From an uncultured Hyphomicrobiales bacterium (GTDB lineage Bacteria; Pseudomonadota; Alphaproteobacteria; Rhizobiales; Devosiaceae), in assembly GCA_903842455.1 (NCBI GenBank), contig CAIMLX010000192.1:1-64000 (forward strand): 64,000 nt of DNA, written 5' to 3'. The position numbers and the translations under genes are program-made. Shown piece after piece: positions 29,180-38,571 of this stretch (positions are counted from its first letter, which is position 1; the number at the start of each line of letters is the position of its first letter). A model generated the notes under the pieces. The model was given only the letters and a program-made list of their open reading frames with translations. It made no database searches and was not told the DNA's origin.

Positions 29180-29829
29180 CGGACGCTGAGCGGCGTCTTC
29201 TGGTTGCCCTCGGCGTCGAAGTTGGCTTCGTCGAGCCAGCGCAGGAAGCCGGCCTTGCGCAGGGGCCACTCGCTGTTGAGCATCGAGAACCACGCGGTGT
29301 CGCGGTTCTCGCCCTTGATGATCATGTGCTGGCGGAAGACGCCCTCGAAGGTGAAGCCGAAGCGTTCGGCGGCGCGCTTCGATGGGGCGTTTTCATTGTT
29401 GCACTTCCACTCGAAGCGGCGGTAGCCGAGGTCTTCGAAGCTATGCTTCGCGAACAGGTAGAGCGCTTCGGTAGCCAGCCGGGTGCGGGCGACGTCCGGC
29501 CCCCAGTAGATGGCGCCGATTTCGATCACCCCGTGCTCGGGCACGATCCGCATCAGCGACTGCTGGCCGCCGGCGCGGCCGGTGGCACGATCGACCACGG
29601 CGAAGGCGAGCGGGTCGTCCTCGCCCAGCGACTGGTGGATGCGCGCCTCCACTTCGGCCAGCGAGGCGGGGGCGTGGCTGAACAGGTAGCGGTAGCGCTC
29701 GGCGGCGCCGGGATCGGAGGAGGCCGCCCAGAGGTCCGCAGCGTGCTCGGGGCCGATGGGTTCGAGTCGGACGTAGCGGCCTTCGAGCACGGTGCGCTGC
29801 GGGCGGCCAAGTGCGGGCGATACGGTCAC
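29176..29829 (-). CDS. GNAT family N-acetyltransferase (RimJ/RimL type)
   Basis: RYVRLEPIGPEHAADLWAA...YRRFEWKCNNENAPSKRAAERFGFTFEGVFRQHMIIKGENRDTAWFSML; GTG start overlapping the upstream TGA. Confidence 0.88.
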   Translation of the reverse strand: MTVSPALGRPQRTVLEGRYVRLEPIGPEHAADLWAASSDPGAAERYRYLFSHAPASLAEVEARIHQSLGEDDPLAFAVVDRATGRAGGQQSLMRIVPEHGVIEIGAIYWGPDVARTRLATEALYLFAKHSFEDLGYRRFEWKCNNENAPSKRAAERFGFTFEGVFRQHMIIKGENRDTAWFSMLNSEWPLRKAGFLRWLDEANFDAEGNQKTPLSVR

Positions 29830-30698
29830 GTGTGGCTCTCCCAAATGGCATCGAGGCCATCGCGATAGGTCGGATACTGCAGCGACGTGCCGAGCGCTTC
29901 GAGGATGCGCTTCGAAGAAACGCGCTTGTTGTCCGAGTAGAAGCTGCGCGCCATTTCGGTCATCCTGGCGGTCTCGAACGGCATTTCGGGCGGGGGCTCG
30001 ACCCCCATCTTCTGCGCCGCATAGGTCACGAGGTCCTGTGGCGGCGCGGGCTCGGTGTCGGCGAGGTTGTAGGTGCCGGCGAGCCGGCCGATGGCGGCGA
30101 GCGCGGTGATGCGGCCGATATCCTCGACATGGATGCGGTTGAACACCTGCCCCGGCTTGACGATGCGGCGGGCGGTCCCCTCGCGCAGCTTGTCGAAGGC
30201 GGAACGGCCGGGGCCGTAGATGCCAGCGAGGCGTTCGATGAACAGCGGCACGCCGCGCGCCTCGGCATAGTCGCGCCAGGCCTGTTCGGCCGCAACGCGC
30301 TGCTTCGAGCGGAGGTTGAGCGGGCGCGTGGGGGCGGTCTCGTCGATCCACTCGCCGCCGAAATCGCCGTAGACGCCAACGGTGGAGAAATACCCGATCC
30401 ACTGCAGGTCCGGCGCGGCATCGAGATCGGCGCGGTGCAGGTTGAGAGCGGCGTCGCCCCGCTCGTCGGGCGGGATCGACAGGATGACGTGGGTGGCTGC
30501 CCGCAGGTCCTCGCCCAGCGTCGGGCCGGGGGCTTTGCCGTCGAAGACGTGCATGCGGTAATTGCTGTCGGCGAACGCTTCCGCGCCTTCGGCGCTGCGC
30601 GTGGTGCCGGCGATCGGGATGCCGGGGTCGCCAAGCTGGTGGATCGCGCGGGCCGTGGCGCGCGAGGAATAGCCCATGCCGAAGAAGAAGATGCCCAT
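29826..30698 (-). CDS. SDR family NAD(P)-dependent oxidoreductase
   Basis: IFFFGMGYSSRATARAIHQLGDP; GYFSTVGVYGDFGGEWIDE. Confidence 0.85.
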   Translation of the reverse strand: MGIFFFGMGYSSRATARAIHQLGDPGIPIAGTTRSAEGAEAFADSNYRMHVFDGKAPGPTLGEDLRAATHVILSIPPDERGDAALNLHRADLDAAPDLQWIGYFSTVGVYGDFGGEWIDETAPTRPLNLRSKQRVAAEQAWRDYAEARGVPLFIERLAGIYGPGRSAFDKLREGTARRIVKPGQVFNRIHVEDIGRITALAAIGRLAGTYNLADTEPAPPQDLVTYAAQKMGVEPPPEMPFETARMTEMARSFYSDNKRVSSKRILEALGTSLQYPTYRDGLDAIWESHT

Positions 30699-30714
30699 CC
30701 GGAACTAACTCTGT

Positions 30715-31860
30715 TTAGCGCGCGCCGGCTGGGACGACCGCGTTCCATTCTGCCTGAACCGTTGTGTCGCGCTCTTGCGGCAAAAGTTCAAGCCTCAGTG
30801 CTGCCCCGCGCGCTTCGGTCGCGAGTCGGCGGCTCGCCCATACTGCCGCGCCACGGATCAGCGGGTCGGGATCGGTAAGCCTGGCCTCTGCGGCCGGCAG
30901 CAGCGCCGGGTTGGCGGAGTTGCCGATCGCGATCAGCACGTTGCGGAGGAAGCGGGCATGGCCGATGCGCTTGACCGGCGAGGCGGAGAAGAGGCGGCGG
31001 AAGCCCGCGTCGTCGAGGGTAACAAGGTCGGACAGCGCCGGAGACCTGAGATCGTCGCGGGCCCGCAGCTTCATCTCGCGCGTCTCAGCCGCGAACTTGT
31101 TCCACGGGCAGACGGCGAGGCAGTCATCGCAGCCATATATGCGGTTACCCATGGGGATGCGGAACTCGTGCGGGATGGGCCCCTTGAGCTCGATGTTCAG
31201 GTAGCTGAGGCAACGGCGGGCATCGAGCTGGAATGGCGCGGGAAAGGCATTTGTGGGGCACACGTCGAGGCAGCGCGTGCAGGTGCCGCAGCTTTCGGCA
31301 TGCGGTTCGTCGGTGGGCAGGTCGGCGGTGGTGAAGATGGCGCCGAGGAAAAGCCAGGAACCGAAGTCGCGAGAGACGACGACGGTGTGCTTGCCCTGCC
31401 AGCCGATGCCGGCGCTCTCGGCCAGCGGCTTTTCCATCACCGGGGCGGTATCGACGAACACCTTCACCCTGGCCCCGCTGCGGGCTTCCAGCAGGTTGGC
31501 GATCTCCTTGAGCCGGCCCTTGATGACGTCGTGATAGTCGCGGTTGCGCGCGTAGACCGAGATGTTGCCCGCCGAGCGTTCGCCCAGCATCGCCATCGGG
31601 TCGGTGTCCGGCCCGTAGTTGACGCCGAGCATGATCACCGAGCGGGCCTTGTCCCACAGCCCCCTGGGCGATCCGCGCCGCTCCGGCGTCTCGGCCATCC
31701 ACTCCATCTCGCCATGCCAGCCGGCGGCGAGAGCCTGGTCCAGCTTTTCGGGAAGGTCCGGCCGCGCATCGGCGCGCGTGACACCGAACGCATCGAAGCC
31801 CAGCGTTTTGGCGCGGGCGCGGATTTCGGCGACAAGGGCGGCGCCGCTACTTGGCGGCAA
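30715..31860 (-). CDS. queG: epoxyqueuosine reductase QueG
   Basis: 4Fe-4S motifs CGTCTRCLDVCPTNAF and CDDCLAVCPWNKFA. Confidence 0.95.
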   Translation of the reverse strand: MPPSSGAALVAEIRARAKTLGFDAFGVTRADARPDLPEKLDQALAAGWHGEMEWMAETPERRGSPRGLWDKARSVIMLGVNYGPDTDPMAMLGERSAGNISVYARNRDYHDVIKGRLKEIANLLEARSGARVKVFVDTAPVMEKPLAESAGIGWQGKHTVVVSRDFGSWLFLGAIFTTADLPTDEPHAESCGTCTRCLDVCPTNAFPAPFQLDARRCLSYLNIELKGPIPHEFRIPMGNRIYGCDDCLAVCPWNKFAAETREMKLRARDDLRSPALSDLVTLDDAGFRRLFSASPVKRIGHARFLRNVLIAIGNSANPALLPAAEARLTDPDPLIRGAAVWASRRLATEARGAALRLELLPQERDTTVQAEWNAVVPAGAR

Positions 31861-32110
31861 TGTCCTGTTCCATCAGCATGCGGATGTACCGGGTGTAGGG
31901 AATGCCGCGCGCCTTCGCCTTGTCCTTCACCGAGTCGAGCAGCGACTGCGGGATGCGCATGTTGACCTGCGCTTCCTTTTTCTCGAACTCAAAGGGCACG
32001 CGCTTGAACTGAGAGAAATCGAGAGCGGACAGATCCTGCATGAGGAAGGCCTCTGCCTCCTCGTCAGTCGTCATCCTCGGCACGTGGGTCGGTCTTGCTG
32101 GTTTGTTCAT
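31847..32110 (-). CDS. BrnA-like antitoxin (CopG/RHH type)
   Basis: FEFEKKEAQVNMRIPQSLLDSVKDKAKARGIPYTRYIRMLMEQD; paired with BrnT. Confidence 0.82.
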   Translation of the reverse strand: MNKPARPTHVPRMTTDEEAEAFLMQDLSALDFSQFKRVPFEFEKKEAQVNMRIPQSLLDSVKDKAKARGIPYTRYIRMLMEQDIAAK

Positions 32111-32387
32111 AGCGCTTCACTTCCCTTGCATGCATGTATCGGGCACTGATCGGGCGGACGAGCCTGTCTTCACCTAGTTGACGTAACGTGAAAACGACAA
32201 ACAAGGCCCGCCCTTCGCTCGTTCTGCCCGTAGCGATGAAGCGCTCTTCTTCGTCGGAGTGCATCACATCGGGCAGTGCCCTTGCGCCAGATACGAACAG
32301 CGCCTCGATCTCGTCGACGGTCACACCGTGCTTCATGCACTTCGCCACGTTGCCGGCATCCCAGTCCAAACGTGCACGAACGGCCAT
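32064..32387 (-). CDS. brnT: BrnT family toxin
   Basis: LDWDAGNVAKCMKHGVTVDEIEALF...ERFIATGRTSEGRALFVVFTLR...RPISARYMHAREVKRYE. Confidence 0.85.
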   Translation of the reverse strand: MAVRARLDWDAGNVAKCMKHGVTVDEIEALFVSGARALPDVMHSDEEERFIATGRTSEGRALFVVFTLRQLGEDRLVRPISARYMHAREVKRYEQTSKTDPRAEDDD

Positions 32388-32404
32388 CGGCGACCCCGCA
32401 TCAA

Positions 32405-32414
32405 TGTATATACA
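32405..32414. promoter_or_regulatory. AT-rich palindrome upstream of brnT (candidate operator/-10)
   Basis: TGTATATACA, perfect palindrome, 18 nt upstream of the brnT ATG. Confidence 0.4.
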
Positions 32415-32428
32415 ATAGTGTAGGCGGG

Positions 32429-33103
32429 CTAAAAATCCAAGTCCGCGTACCCCGCAGCGGCGGGCATGCCGGCGACGCGGTCCGAGAGCAGCGTCCGGAA
32501 CGCCGGGCGGGATTTGATACGGGCGTACCACTGGCGGGTTTCGGCGGAGGTGTCCCAGGCGACGTCGCCGAGGTAGTCGAGGCTGGAAAGGTGCGCGGCG
32601 AGCGCGAAGTCGGCCAGTGTCATGGTCGATCCGGCGATCCACTGGCGGGTGGCGAACAGCCAGTTGAAGTAGAGCAGGTGCTCGGCGAGGTTCGCCTTGG
32701 CGACGCGCAGCACCTGCGGCTCGGGCGTGCCGCGCTGCTCGCGCTTCACGATCTTTTCCTCGAGGATGTAGCGGGTGACCTCGTCGTTGAGCTTGATCAG
32801 CACCCATTCGAGCAGCCGCCACATTTCGGAGCGCTCGACAGAATCGGCCGGGAACAGGCCGGCGACGTTCTCGGGGGCGTAGCGGTCCTCGATGGCGTGG
32901 ATGACGCTCAGCGTGCCGACGATGGGCGGCACGCCGTTCTCGATCAGGATCGGCACGGTGGCCGCAGGGTTGAGCTCAAGGATCACCGGGTCGCGCGTCC
33001 ACGGCTTGATGTCCTCGAGCGTCACCTCGGCGCCATATTCGGCGAACATCAGGCGGGCAAGGCGCGAAGCGGGGTCTAGCCGATGCTGCAGCAGTCGAGG
33101 CAT
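32429..33103 (-). CDS. glutathione S-transferase family protein
   Basis: GST N- and C-terminal domain pattern (PAATVPILIENGVPPIVGTLSVIHAIEDRY...MTLADFALAAHLSSLDYLGDV). Confidence 0.9.
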   Translation of the reverse strand: MPRLLQHRLDPASRLARLMFAEYGAEVTLEDIKPWTRDPVILELNPAATVPILIENGVPPIVGTLSVIHAIEDRYAPENVAGLFPADSVERSEMWRLLEWVLIKLNDEVTRYILEEKIVKREQRGTPEPQVLRVAKANLAEHLLYFNWLFATRQWIAGSTMTLADFALAAHLSSLDYLGDVAWDTSAETRQWYARIKSRPAFRTLLSDRVAGMPAAAGYADLDF

Positions 33104-33189
33104 GCGCGGGACGATCCTTGGCGGGGGGCGGCAAATCGGTCTAGAAGCGCTGCCACGGTCCCCTTGCGGTGGGATGAGTAGGGGATCAG

Positions 33190-34002
33190 ATGAACGGCGA
33201 TCAAGGTCTTTTTGTGCCGGCCATCCTCGGCATTATCGAGGGGCTTACTGAATTCCTACCGGTGAGCTCGACCGCTCATATTCTGTTAGCGGGTCACTTC
33301 CTCGGCTACAACTCTCCAGGCCGGTTGTTCGAGGTCTTGATTCAGTTCGGCGCCATCCTCGCCATCGCCATCGTATACTTTGGCAAGATCGTGGCGCTGC
33401 TGCGCGACGCGGTCGCCCGCAAGCCCGGCGCCTGGCGCTTTATCCTCGGTGTCGTGCTGGCTTCCTTCCCGGCGGCAGTGGCCGGGGTGCTGCTGCACGA
33501 CTTCATCAAGACGGTGATCTACGAAACGCCGGTGGTGTTCTGCGTGTCGCTGATCGTCGGTGGCATCGTGCTGCTCTATGTCGACCAGCTCAAGCTGACG
33601 CCGAAATACACCGACATCACCCAGTTTCCGCCGCTGCTCTGCCTTTATGTCGGGCTGTTCCAGATGCTGGCGCTGGTCCCGGGCGTGTCGCGCTCGGGCG
33701 CCACCATCGTCGGCTCGCTGCTGATGGGGACCGACAAGCGCTCGGCCGCCGAGTTCACCTTCTGGATCGCCATGCCGATCATGGGCGGGGCGTTCGCCTA
33801 CGACCTCTACAAGTCGCGGGAGTACATCACCTCCGAACTGGGCGCGGCGGTGATCGTCGGCTTTGCCATGGCTTTCGTCGTGGCGTTCTTCGTGGTGCGC
33901 TACCTGCTCGACTACATCTCCAAGCACGGCTTCGCCATCTTCGCCTACTGGCGCATCTTTGTCGGAGCCATCGGGCTGTGGGGTATCCTGCTGTTCAAAT
34001 AG
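33190..34002 (+). CDS. uppP: undecaprenyl-diphosphatase
   Basis: GIIEGLTEFLPVSSTAHILL; PGVSRSGATI. Confidence 0.97.
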   Translation: MNGDQGLFVPAILGIIEGLTEFLPVSSTAHILLAGHFLGYNSPGRLFEVLIQFGAILAIAIVYFGKIVALLRDAVARKPGAWRFILGVVLASFPAAVAGVLLHDFIKTVIYETPVVFCVSLIVGGIVLLYVDQLKLTPKYTDITQFPPLLCLYVGLFQMLALVPGVSRSGATIVGSLLMGTDKRSAAEFTFWIAMPIMGGAFAYDLYKSREYITSELGAAVIVGFAMAFVVAFFVVRYLLDYISKHGFAIFAYWRIFVGAIGLWGILLFK

Positions 34003-34083
34003 CTCCCCAGGAGGCTAGTGAGGGGGCGGGGTGACAAACTCCGCTACGGCCCCCATTATGGCGAACCGGAATCGGCGGTGGGG

Positions 34084-34911
34084 ATGTCCGTGGCGTTCAA
34101 GCCAAATATCGATGCGTATTTCGAGCGCATCGGCTTTGCCGGGTCGATTGCCCCGACCCTCGAAACCCTTTCGCAGCTGCATGCCCTGCATCCGGCTGCC
34201 ATACCCTACGAGAACCTCAATCCACTGATGGGGGCGCCCGTCCGGCTCGACCTGCCCAACCTGCAGCAGAAGTTGGTGTTCGACCGGCGCGGCGGCTACT
34301 GCTTCGAGCACAACACGTTGTTCCGCGCCATTCTCGAAGACCTCGACTTCGAGGTGAAGATGCATGGCGCCCGGGTGATCTGGGGGACGCCGGAGGGCGA
34401 GGAGCCGCCGCTGCGGCATATCGTGCTGACGGCGGACGTGTCGGGGGTGAGCTACTTGTGCGATGTCGGCTTCGGCGGCCTGACGGCTACGGCCCCGCTG
34501 CGAATGCGCAATGGCGCCGAGCAGGCGACGCCGCTCGAGCCCTACCGGCTGACCGAGACGGACGGGGTGTGGCTGGTGGAAGTGCAGGTCGAAGGGGAGT
34601 GGCTGAAGCTCTACGACTTCACGCTCGCCGAACTGGGTGATGAGCGGCTCATCGAGCTCAACGACATTGCCGACTCGTCGGTGTTCTTCACCACCGAACT
34701 GCTGGCAGCGCGGATCGAGAAGACGCGGCGGCTGGCGTTGGGAAATACGCGGCTCAACATCCACACGCCGGGCCAGCCGAGCGAGGCGCGGCTGCTCGGC
34801 TCGGTGGCCGAACTGCGCGAGGTGCTGACCGGCACCATGGGCATTGCGCTGCCCGCCGACGAGCGGCTCGACGCGGCGCTGCAGAAGATCGTCGACCGCG
34901 GGGCGGCCTGA
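34084..34911 (+). CDS. arylamine N-acetyltransferase
   Basis: RRGGYCFEHNTLF; YLCDVGFGGLT; IHTPGQPSEARLLGS. Confidence 0.9.
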   Translation: MSVAFKPNIDAYFERIGFAGSIAPTLETLSQLHALHPAAIPYENLNPLMGAPVRLDLPNLQQKLVFDRRGGYCFEHNTLFRAILEDLDFEVKMHGARVIWGTPEGEEPPLRHIVLTADVSGVSYLCDVGFGGLTATAPLRMRNGAEQATPLEPYRLTETDGVWLVEVQVEGEWLKLYDFTLAELGDERLIELNDIADSSVFFTTELLAARIEKTRRLALGNTRLNIHTPGQPSEARLLGSVAELREVLTGTMGIALPADERLDAALQKIVDRGAA

Positions 34912-35522
34912 TGGCGCCGGTCCATGTCGACCCCGAGAAGGTCCGCGAATTCGAGAGCTTTGACGCCTTCTACAAATGGCTGGCGCAGCACCATGCCAGC
35001 GAGGACTGGGACGAGCTGTGGATCAAGATCCACAAGGTCGATTCGGGGCTGAAGTCGATCACGGCGAAGGAGGCGATCGACGTCGTGCTCTGCTGGGGCT
35101 GGATCGACGCGATCCGCAAGGGTTTTGACGAGAAAAGCTTCCTGCAGCGCTACACGCGGCGTGGGCCAAAGAGCATCTGGAGCCAGATCAACGTCGACAA
35201 TGTCGCCCGGCTGGAAGCGGCGGGGCTGATGACCGAGCACGGGCGCCGGCATGTCGAGGCCGCGAAGGCCGATGGCCGCTGGGACCGGGCCTATGGTGCC
35301 GGCAAGCAGCTGAAGCTCCCCGATGAGCTGCAGGCAGCGATCGACGCGGTGCCCGAGGCGAAGGCGATGCTGGGCAAACTCACCGAACAGAACCGCTTTG
35401 CGCTCGCCTTCCGGGTGCACAACCTGAAGACCGAGGCTGGTCGGAAAAAGAGGATCGCCGCCTTCGTCGAGATGCTGCGCAACGGCGAGACGATCTACCC
35501 CCAGAAGGCGCGAGCGGAATGA
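34911..35522 (+). CDS. YdeI/OmpD-associated family protein
   Basis: ASEDWDELWIKIHKVDSGLKSITAKEAIDVVLCWGWIDAIRKGFDEKSFLQRYTRRGPKSIWSQIN. Confidence 0.88.
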   Translation: MAPVHVDPEKVREFESFDAFYKWLAQHHASEDWDELWIKIHKVDSGLKSITAKEAIDVVLCWGWIDAIRKGFDEKSFLQRYTRRGPKSIWSQINVDNVARLEAAGLMTEHGRRHVEAAKADGRWDRAYGAGKQLKLPDELQAAIDAVPEAKAMLGKLTEQNRFALAFRVHNLKTEAGRKKRIAAFVEMLRNGETIYPQKARAE

Positions 35523-36037
35523 CCGTCTGGCTGGCCTTCCTGCGCGCCGTCAATGTCGGCAAGCGGCAGATGAAGATGGCCGAGCTGAAGGCGCTCTGCG
35601 AGGACCTGGGCTACGGCAAGGTCAAGACGCTGATGGCGAGCGGCAATGTGCGCTTCGAGTGCGCGCGCGACCCCAAGGCCGAGCTCGAGGCGGCGATCGA
35701 GAAGCGCTGGGGCTTCGTCAGTGAAGCGGTGATGCGCTCTGGGGCTCAGATCGAGGCGATGATCGCCTCGGAGCCGTTCAAGGCCTACCCCGAGGACGGG
35801 CCATTCCACCGCTACGTCCTGATGCTCGACAGGCCGCTGCCGCAGACACTGGCCCTCACCGGGGTAAAGGACGACTACGACGTGCCGCGGGTGGACGCGC
35901 AGGACATCTTCTTTGTCGCCTGGCGCCAGGCGAACGGGCGGCACGGGCCGGGACTGGACAAGCTCGACCTGCAGTTGGACAAGGGCAGCGTCGCCACGAT
36001 GCGCAACTGGAACACCATTCTCAAGGCTCTGAAGTGA
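35519..36037 (+). CDS. DUF1697 domain protein
   Basis: MTVWLAFLRAVNVGKRQMKMAELKALCEDLGYGKVKTLMASGNVRF. Confidence 0.9.
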   Translation: MTVWLAFLRAVNVGKRQMKMAELKALCEDLGYGKVKTLMASGNVRFECARDPKAELEAAIEKRWGFVSEAVMRSGAQIEAMIASEPFKAYPEDGPFHRYVLMLDRPLPQTLALTGVKDDYDVPRVDAQDIFFVAWRQANGRHGPGLDKLDLQLDKGSVATMRNWNTILKALK

Positions 36038-36933
36038 TCACCGTCCTCGGCTCCACCAATCTCGACCTGATCGGCACCGTCAGTCGTATCCCCAAGCCCG
36101 GCGAGACGGTGCCGGGCGACCAGTTTTCGATGGCGGCGGGTGGCAAGGGCGCCAACCAGGCGCTGGCGGCGCGGCGCGCTGGAGCGGAGGTGCGGATGGT
36201 CGCGGCCGCCGGGTCGGACAGCTTCGCCGACGAGGCGCTGAAGCTGCTGCGCGCCGACGGGGTGGACCTGTCGAACGTGCGGATCGTCGATGGGCCGACC
36301 GGCATCGCCATGATCTTCGTCGACACGGCGGGCGAGAACGTCATCGCCATCCTGCCCGGCGCCAACGGCACCATGGCGGCGGCGGATGCCGATGCGGCGC
36401 TCGCGGGGCTGGGCATCGGCTCGGTGCTGATGCTGCAGCAGGAGATCCCGCAGGCGGCGACCGAACGGGCGCTGGACCTGGCGAAGGCGCAGGGCGTGGT
36501 GTCGATTCTCAATACGGCGCCGTTCCTGCCGACGACCAAGGCGGTGGCCGAGCGGGCGTCGATCGTGATCGCCAACGAGACGGAGTTCCAGCTCTTGACC
36601 GGCGCCGGGCTCGATCGGCTCGATGCGGCGATGGCCGACTGGGCCAAGGCGCATAACCAGACGGTGATCGTCACGCTGGGCGGCGACGGGGCGCGGGCCG
36701 CGACGCCCGAGGGAAGCTTTGCCGTGCCGGCGCTGAAGGTCGACCCGGTCGATACGGTCGGGGCGGGCGACACGTTCTGCGGCTACCTCGCCGCGGGGCT
36801 CGACCGCGGGCTGGGGCTGGAGGAGGCGATGCGGAGCGCGGCGGTGGCGGCCTCGCTGGCGTGCCTGAAGCCCGGGGCGCAGCCGGCCATACCGTTTGCC
36901 GACGAGGTGGAGCGGGTCAGAGGCGGGGCCTGA
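36034..36933 (+). CDS. rbsK: ribokinase (PfkB family)
   Basis: GKGANQALAARRAGA; VDTVGAGDTFCGYLAAGL. Confidence 0.9.
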   Translation: MITVLGSTNLDLIGTVSRIPKPGETVPGDQFSMAAGGKGANQALAARRAGAEVRMVAAAGSDSFADEALKLLRADGVDLSNVRIVDGPTGIAMIFVDTAGENVIAILPGANGTMAAADADAALAGLGIGSVLMLQQEIPQAATERALDLAKAQGVVSILNTAPFLPTTKAVAERASIVIANETEFQLLTGAGLDRLDAAMADWAKAHNQTVIVTLGGDGARAATPEGSFAVPALKVDPVDTVGAGDTFCGYLAAGLDRGLGLEEAMRSAAVAASLACLKPGAQPAIPFADEVERVRGGA

Positions 36934-36941
36934 GGCTGAGG

Positions 36942-37103
36942 CCGCCCCCTTCACCATCCTTCTGATGGTCCCCTTCCCCCGTTTCACGGGGGAAGACCCC
37001 GGCGACGTAGGTGTCTTGATTGCCAACCATGTCCGCGTCCCGACCTAGATCCTCCCCTGCGTAGCGGGGGAGGGCGACCGCCGTAGGCGGTGGAGGGGGC
37101 GGT
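36942..37103. repeat. intergenic palindromic element A (CCGCCCCCTYCACC family)
   Basis: Imperfect inverted repeat: left CCGCCCCCTTCACCATCC..., right CGGTGGAGGGGGCGG; lies between convergent genes. Confidence 0.7.
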
Positions 37104-37129
37104 ACAGGCACAGCGCGTGCACGCTCCCG

Positions 37130-37993
37130 TCAGCCCAGCCCGTGCTTCGCCTTGTGCACCCTAAGCATCGGTTCGAGGTGGTCCTCGAACAGTAGCCCCG
37201 GCTTTGCCTGCAGCGCAGACGGATAGGCCGCTTCCGCCACGAGCGAGATGCCGAGGAACGCCACCAGCCCTTCGATGGCCTTGCCGTCGAGCGCGTAGCG
37301 GCCCTGCTGCAGCCGATCGAGCATTGCCTGCTTCGAGCGGATCATGCCCGCGGTGACGCCCTCGCCATTGCTCATCGACGTCGTCAGCTTGACGTAGTCG
37401 TGCTGCGGCGTGCCGAGGTGGAAGGTGCCGGGCGACTTTTCCCACAGCTGCATGAGCAGTTCGAGGTCGGTCATGTTGGAAAGAGTTGGATCGTAGCGGG
37501 CGTCGGTCCGGCGCCGATCCCAGACGATCATCGAATCCATCGACAGCGAGGTGAACTTGTACTCCCCGGGCGCGAGAAGCCTGTCGGGGCCGGTGCCGAC
37601 GAGCCGAAGCCGCTGGTAGCTGTCGTTCATCACGTCGAGGGCCACCGACACGATCGGGTGATCGGCGAGGTGGGCCACGGCGCGCGCCAGCTTCTCCGGC
37701 TTTATCCGGTCATCGGCATCGAGGATGGCGGCAAAGGGGGTGTCGATGCGGTCGAGCGCCACGTTGCGGGCGAGCGATGCCCCCGAACCGGTGCGATCCG
37801 AACCGACGAAGCGAAACCGCCCGTCGCGCAGGCCCTGACCGGCGAGGACCGTCTCGTAGTCCTGACCATCATCGGCGATGATCCAGATTTCCCAGTCCGC
37901 ATGGGTCTGGGCAAGCACGCTGCGCACAGCCTGCCCGATCAGCGCCTCGGCCCGAAAGGCCGGGATGATGACTGCTACACGATTATCGCTCAT
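37130..37993 (-). CDS. glycosyltransferase family 2
   Basis: VAVIIPAFRAEALIGQAVRSVLAQTHADWEIWIIADDG; AILDADDRIKPEKL. Confidence 0.9.
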   Translation of the reverse strand: MSDNRVAVIIPAFRAEALIGQAVRSVLAQTHADWEIWIIADDGQDYETVLAGQGLRDGRFRFVGSDRTGSGASLARNVALDRIDTPFAAILDADDRIKPEKLARAVAHLADHPIVSVALDVMNDSYQRLRLVGTGPDRLLAPGEYKFTSLSMDSMIVWDRRRTDARYDPTLSNMTDLELLMQLWEKSPGTFHLGTPQHDYVKLTTSMSNGEGVTAGMIRSKQAMLDRLQQGRYALDGKAIEGLVAFLGISLVAEAAYPSALQAKPGLLFEDHLEPMLRVHKAKHGLG

Positions 37994-38038
37994 GAATTGC
38001 CGCAAGCCCCTTGCCACCTCCCCAGACGGTCTGGCGAC

Positions 38039-38067
38039 CTTGAACGGGGTGCGTGATTGTCCCATAT
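38039..38067 (+). promoter_or_regulatory. sigma32 (RpoH)-like heat-shock promoter of hsp20
   Basis: CTTGAA (38039-38044), 16-nt spacer, CCCATAT (38061-38067). Confidence 0.7.
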
Positions 38068-38112
38068 CACGGGCATGGATCGGTGCCACTGAAACTCGGG
38101 CCGGTCCGCGAC

Positions 38113-38136
38113 GTTGCTTCAAGAAGGACGGTTGGG
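38113..38136 (+). promoter_or_regulatory. ROSE-like RNA thermometer hairpin in the hsp20 5' UTR
   Basis: CGTTGCTTCAAGAAGGACG: UUGCU pairs with SD AGGA leaving a bulged G; 8 nt before the ATG. Confidence 0.7.
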
Positions 38137-38556
38137 ATGTCACGCGTCTCCATGTTCTCGGCGCCGTTTCTTCTGGGCTTCGACGCCTTCGAGGAACGGG
38201 TCGATCGCCTTGCCAAGGCGGCCGATGGGTATCCGCCCTACAATATCGAGCGGACGCTCGATGCCGAGGGTTCCGAGACGTTCCTGATTTCCATCGCGGT
38301 CGCGGGCTTTGCTCAGGGCGATCTCGAGGTGATGACGGAAGACAGCCAGCTTCTGGTCCGCGGTCGGCAGAAAGACGACCCGGCCCGCGAATACCTGCAC
38401 CGCGGCATTGCCGCGCGGCAGTTCCAGCGCTCCTTCCTGCTGGCGGATGGGATGGTGGTCAGGGATGCGCTTCTTCGGAACGGCATGCTCTCCATCGCAG
38501 TTGTCCGTCCAAGGGCAGAAAATATCGCCCGTCGCATCGACATCCGTTCTGCCTAA
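38137..38556 (+). CDS. Hsp20 family small heat-shock protein (IbpA-like)
   Basis: GYPPYNIERTLDAEGSETFLISIAVAGFAQGDLEVMTEDSQLLVRGRQ. Confidence 0.95.
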   Translation: MSRVSMFSAPFLLGFDAFEERVDRLAKAADGYPPYNIERTLDAEGSETFLISIAVAGFAQGDLEVMTEDSQLLVRGRQKDDPAREYLHRGIAARQFQRSFLLADGMVVRDALLRNGMLSIAVVRPRAENIARRIDIRSA

Positions 38557-38571
38557 GAAAGGGGAACATGA

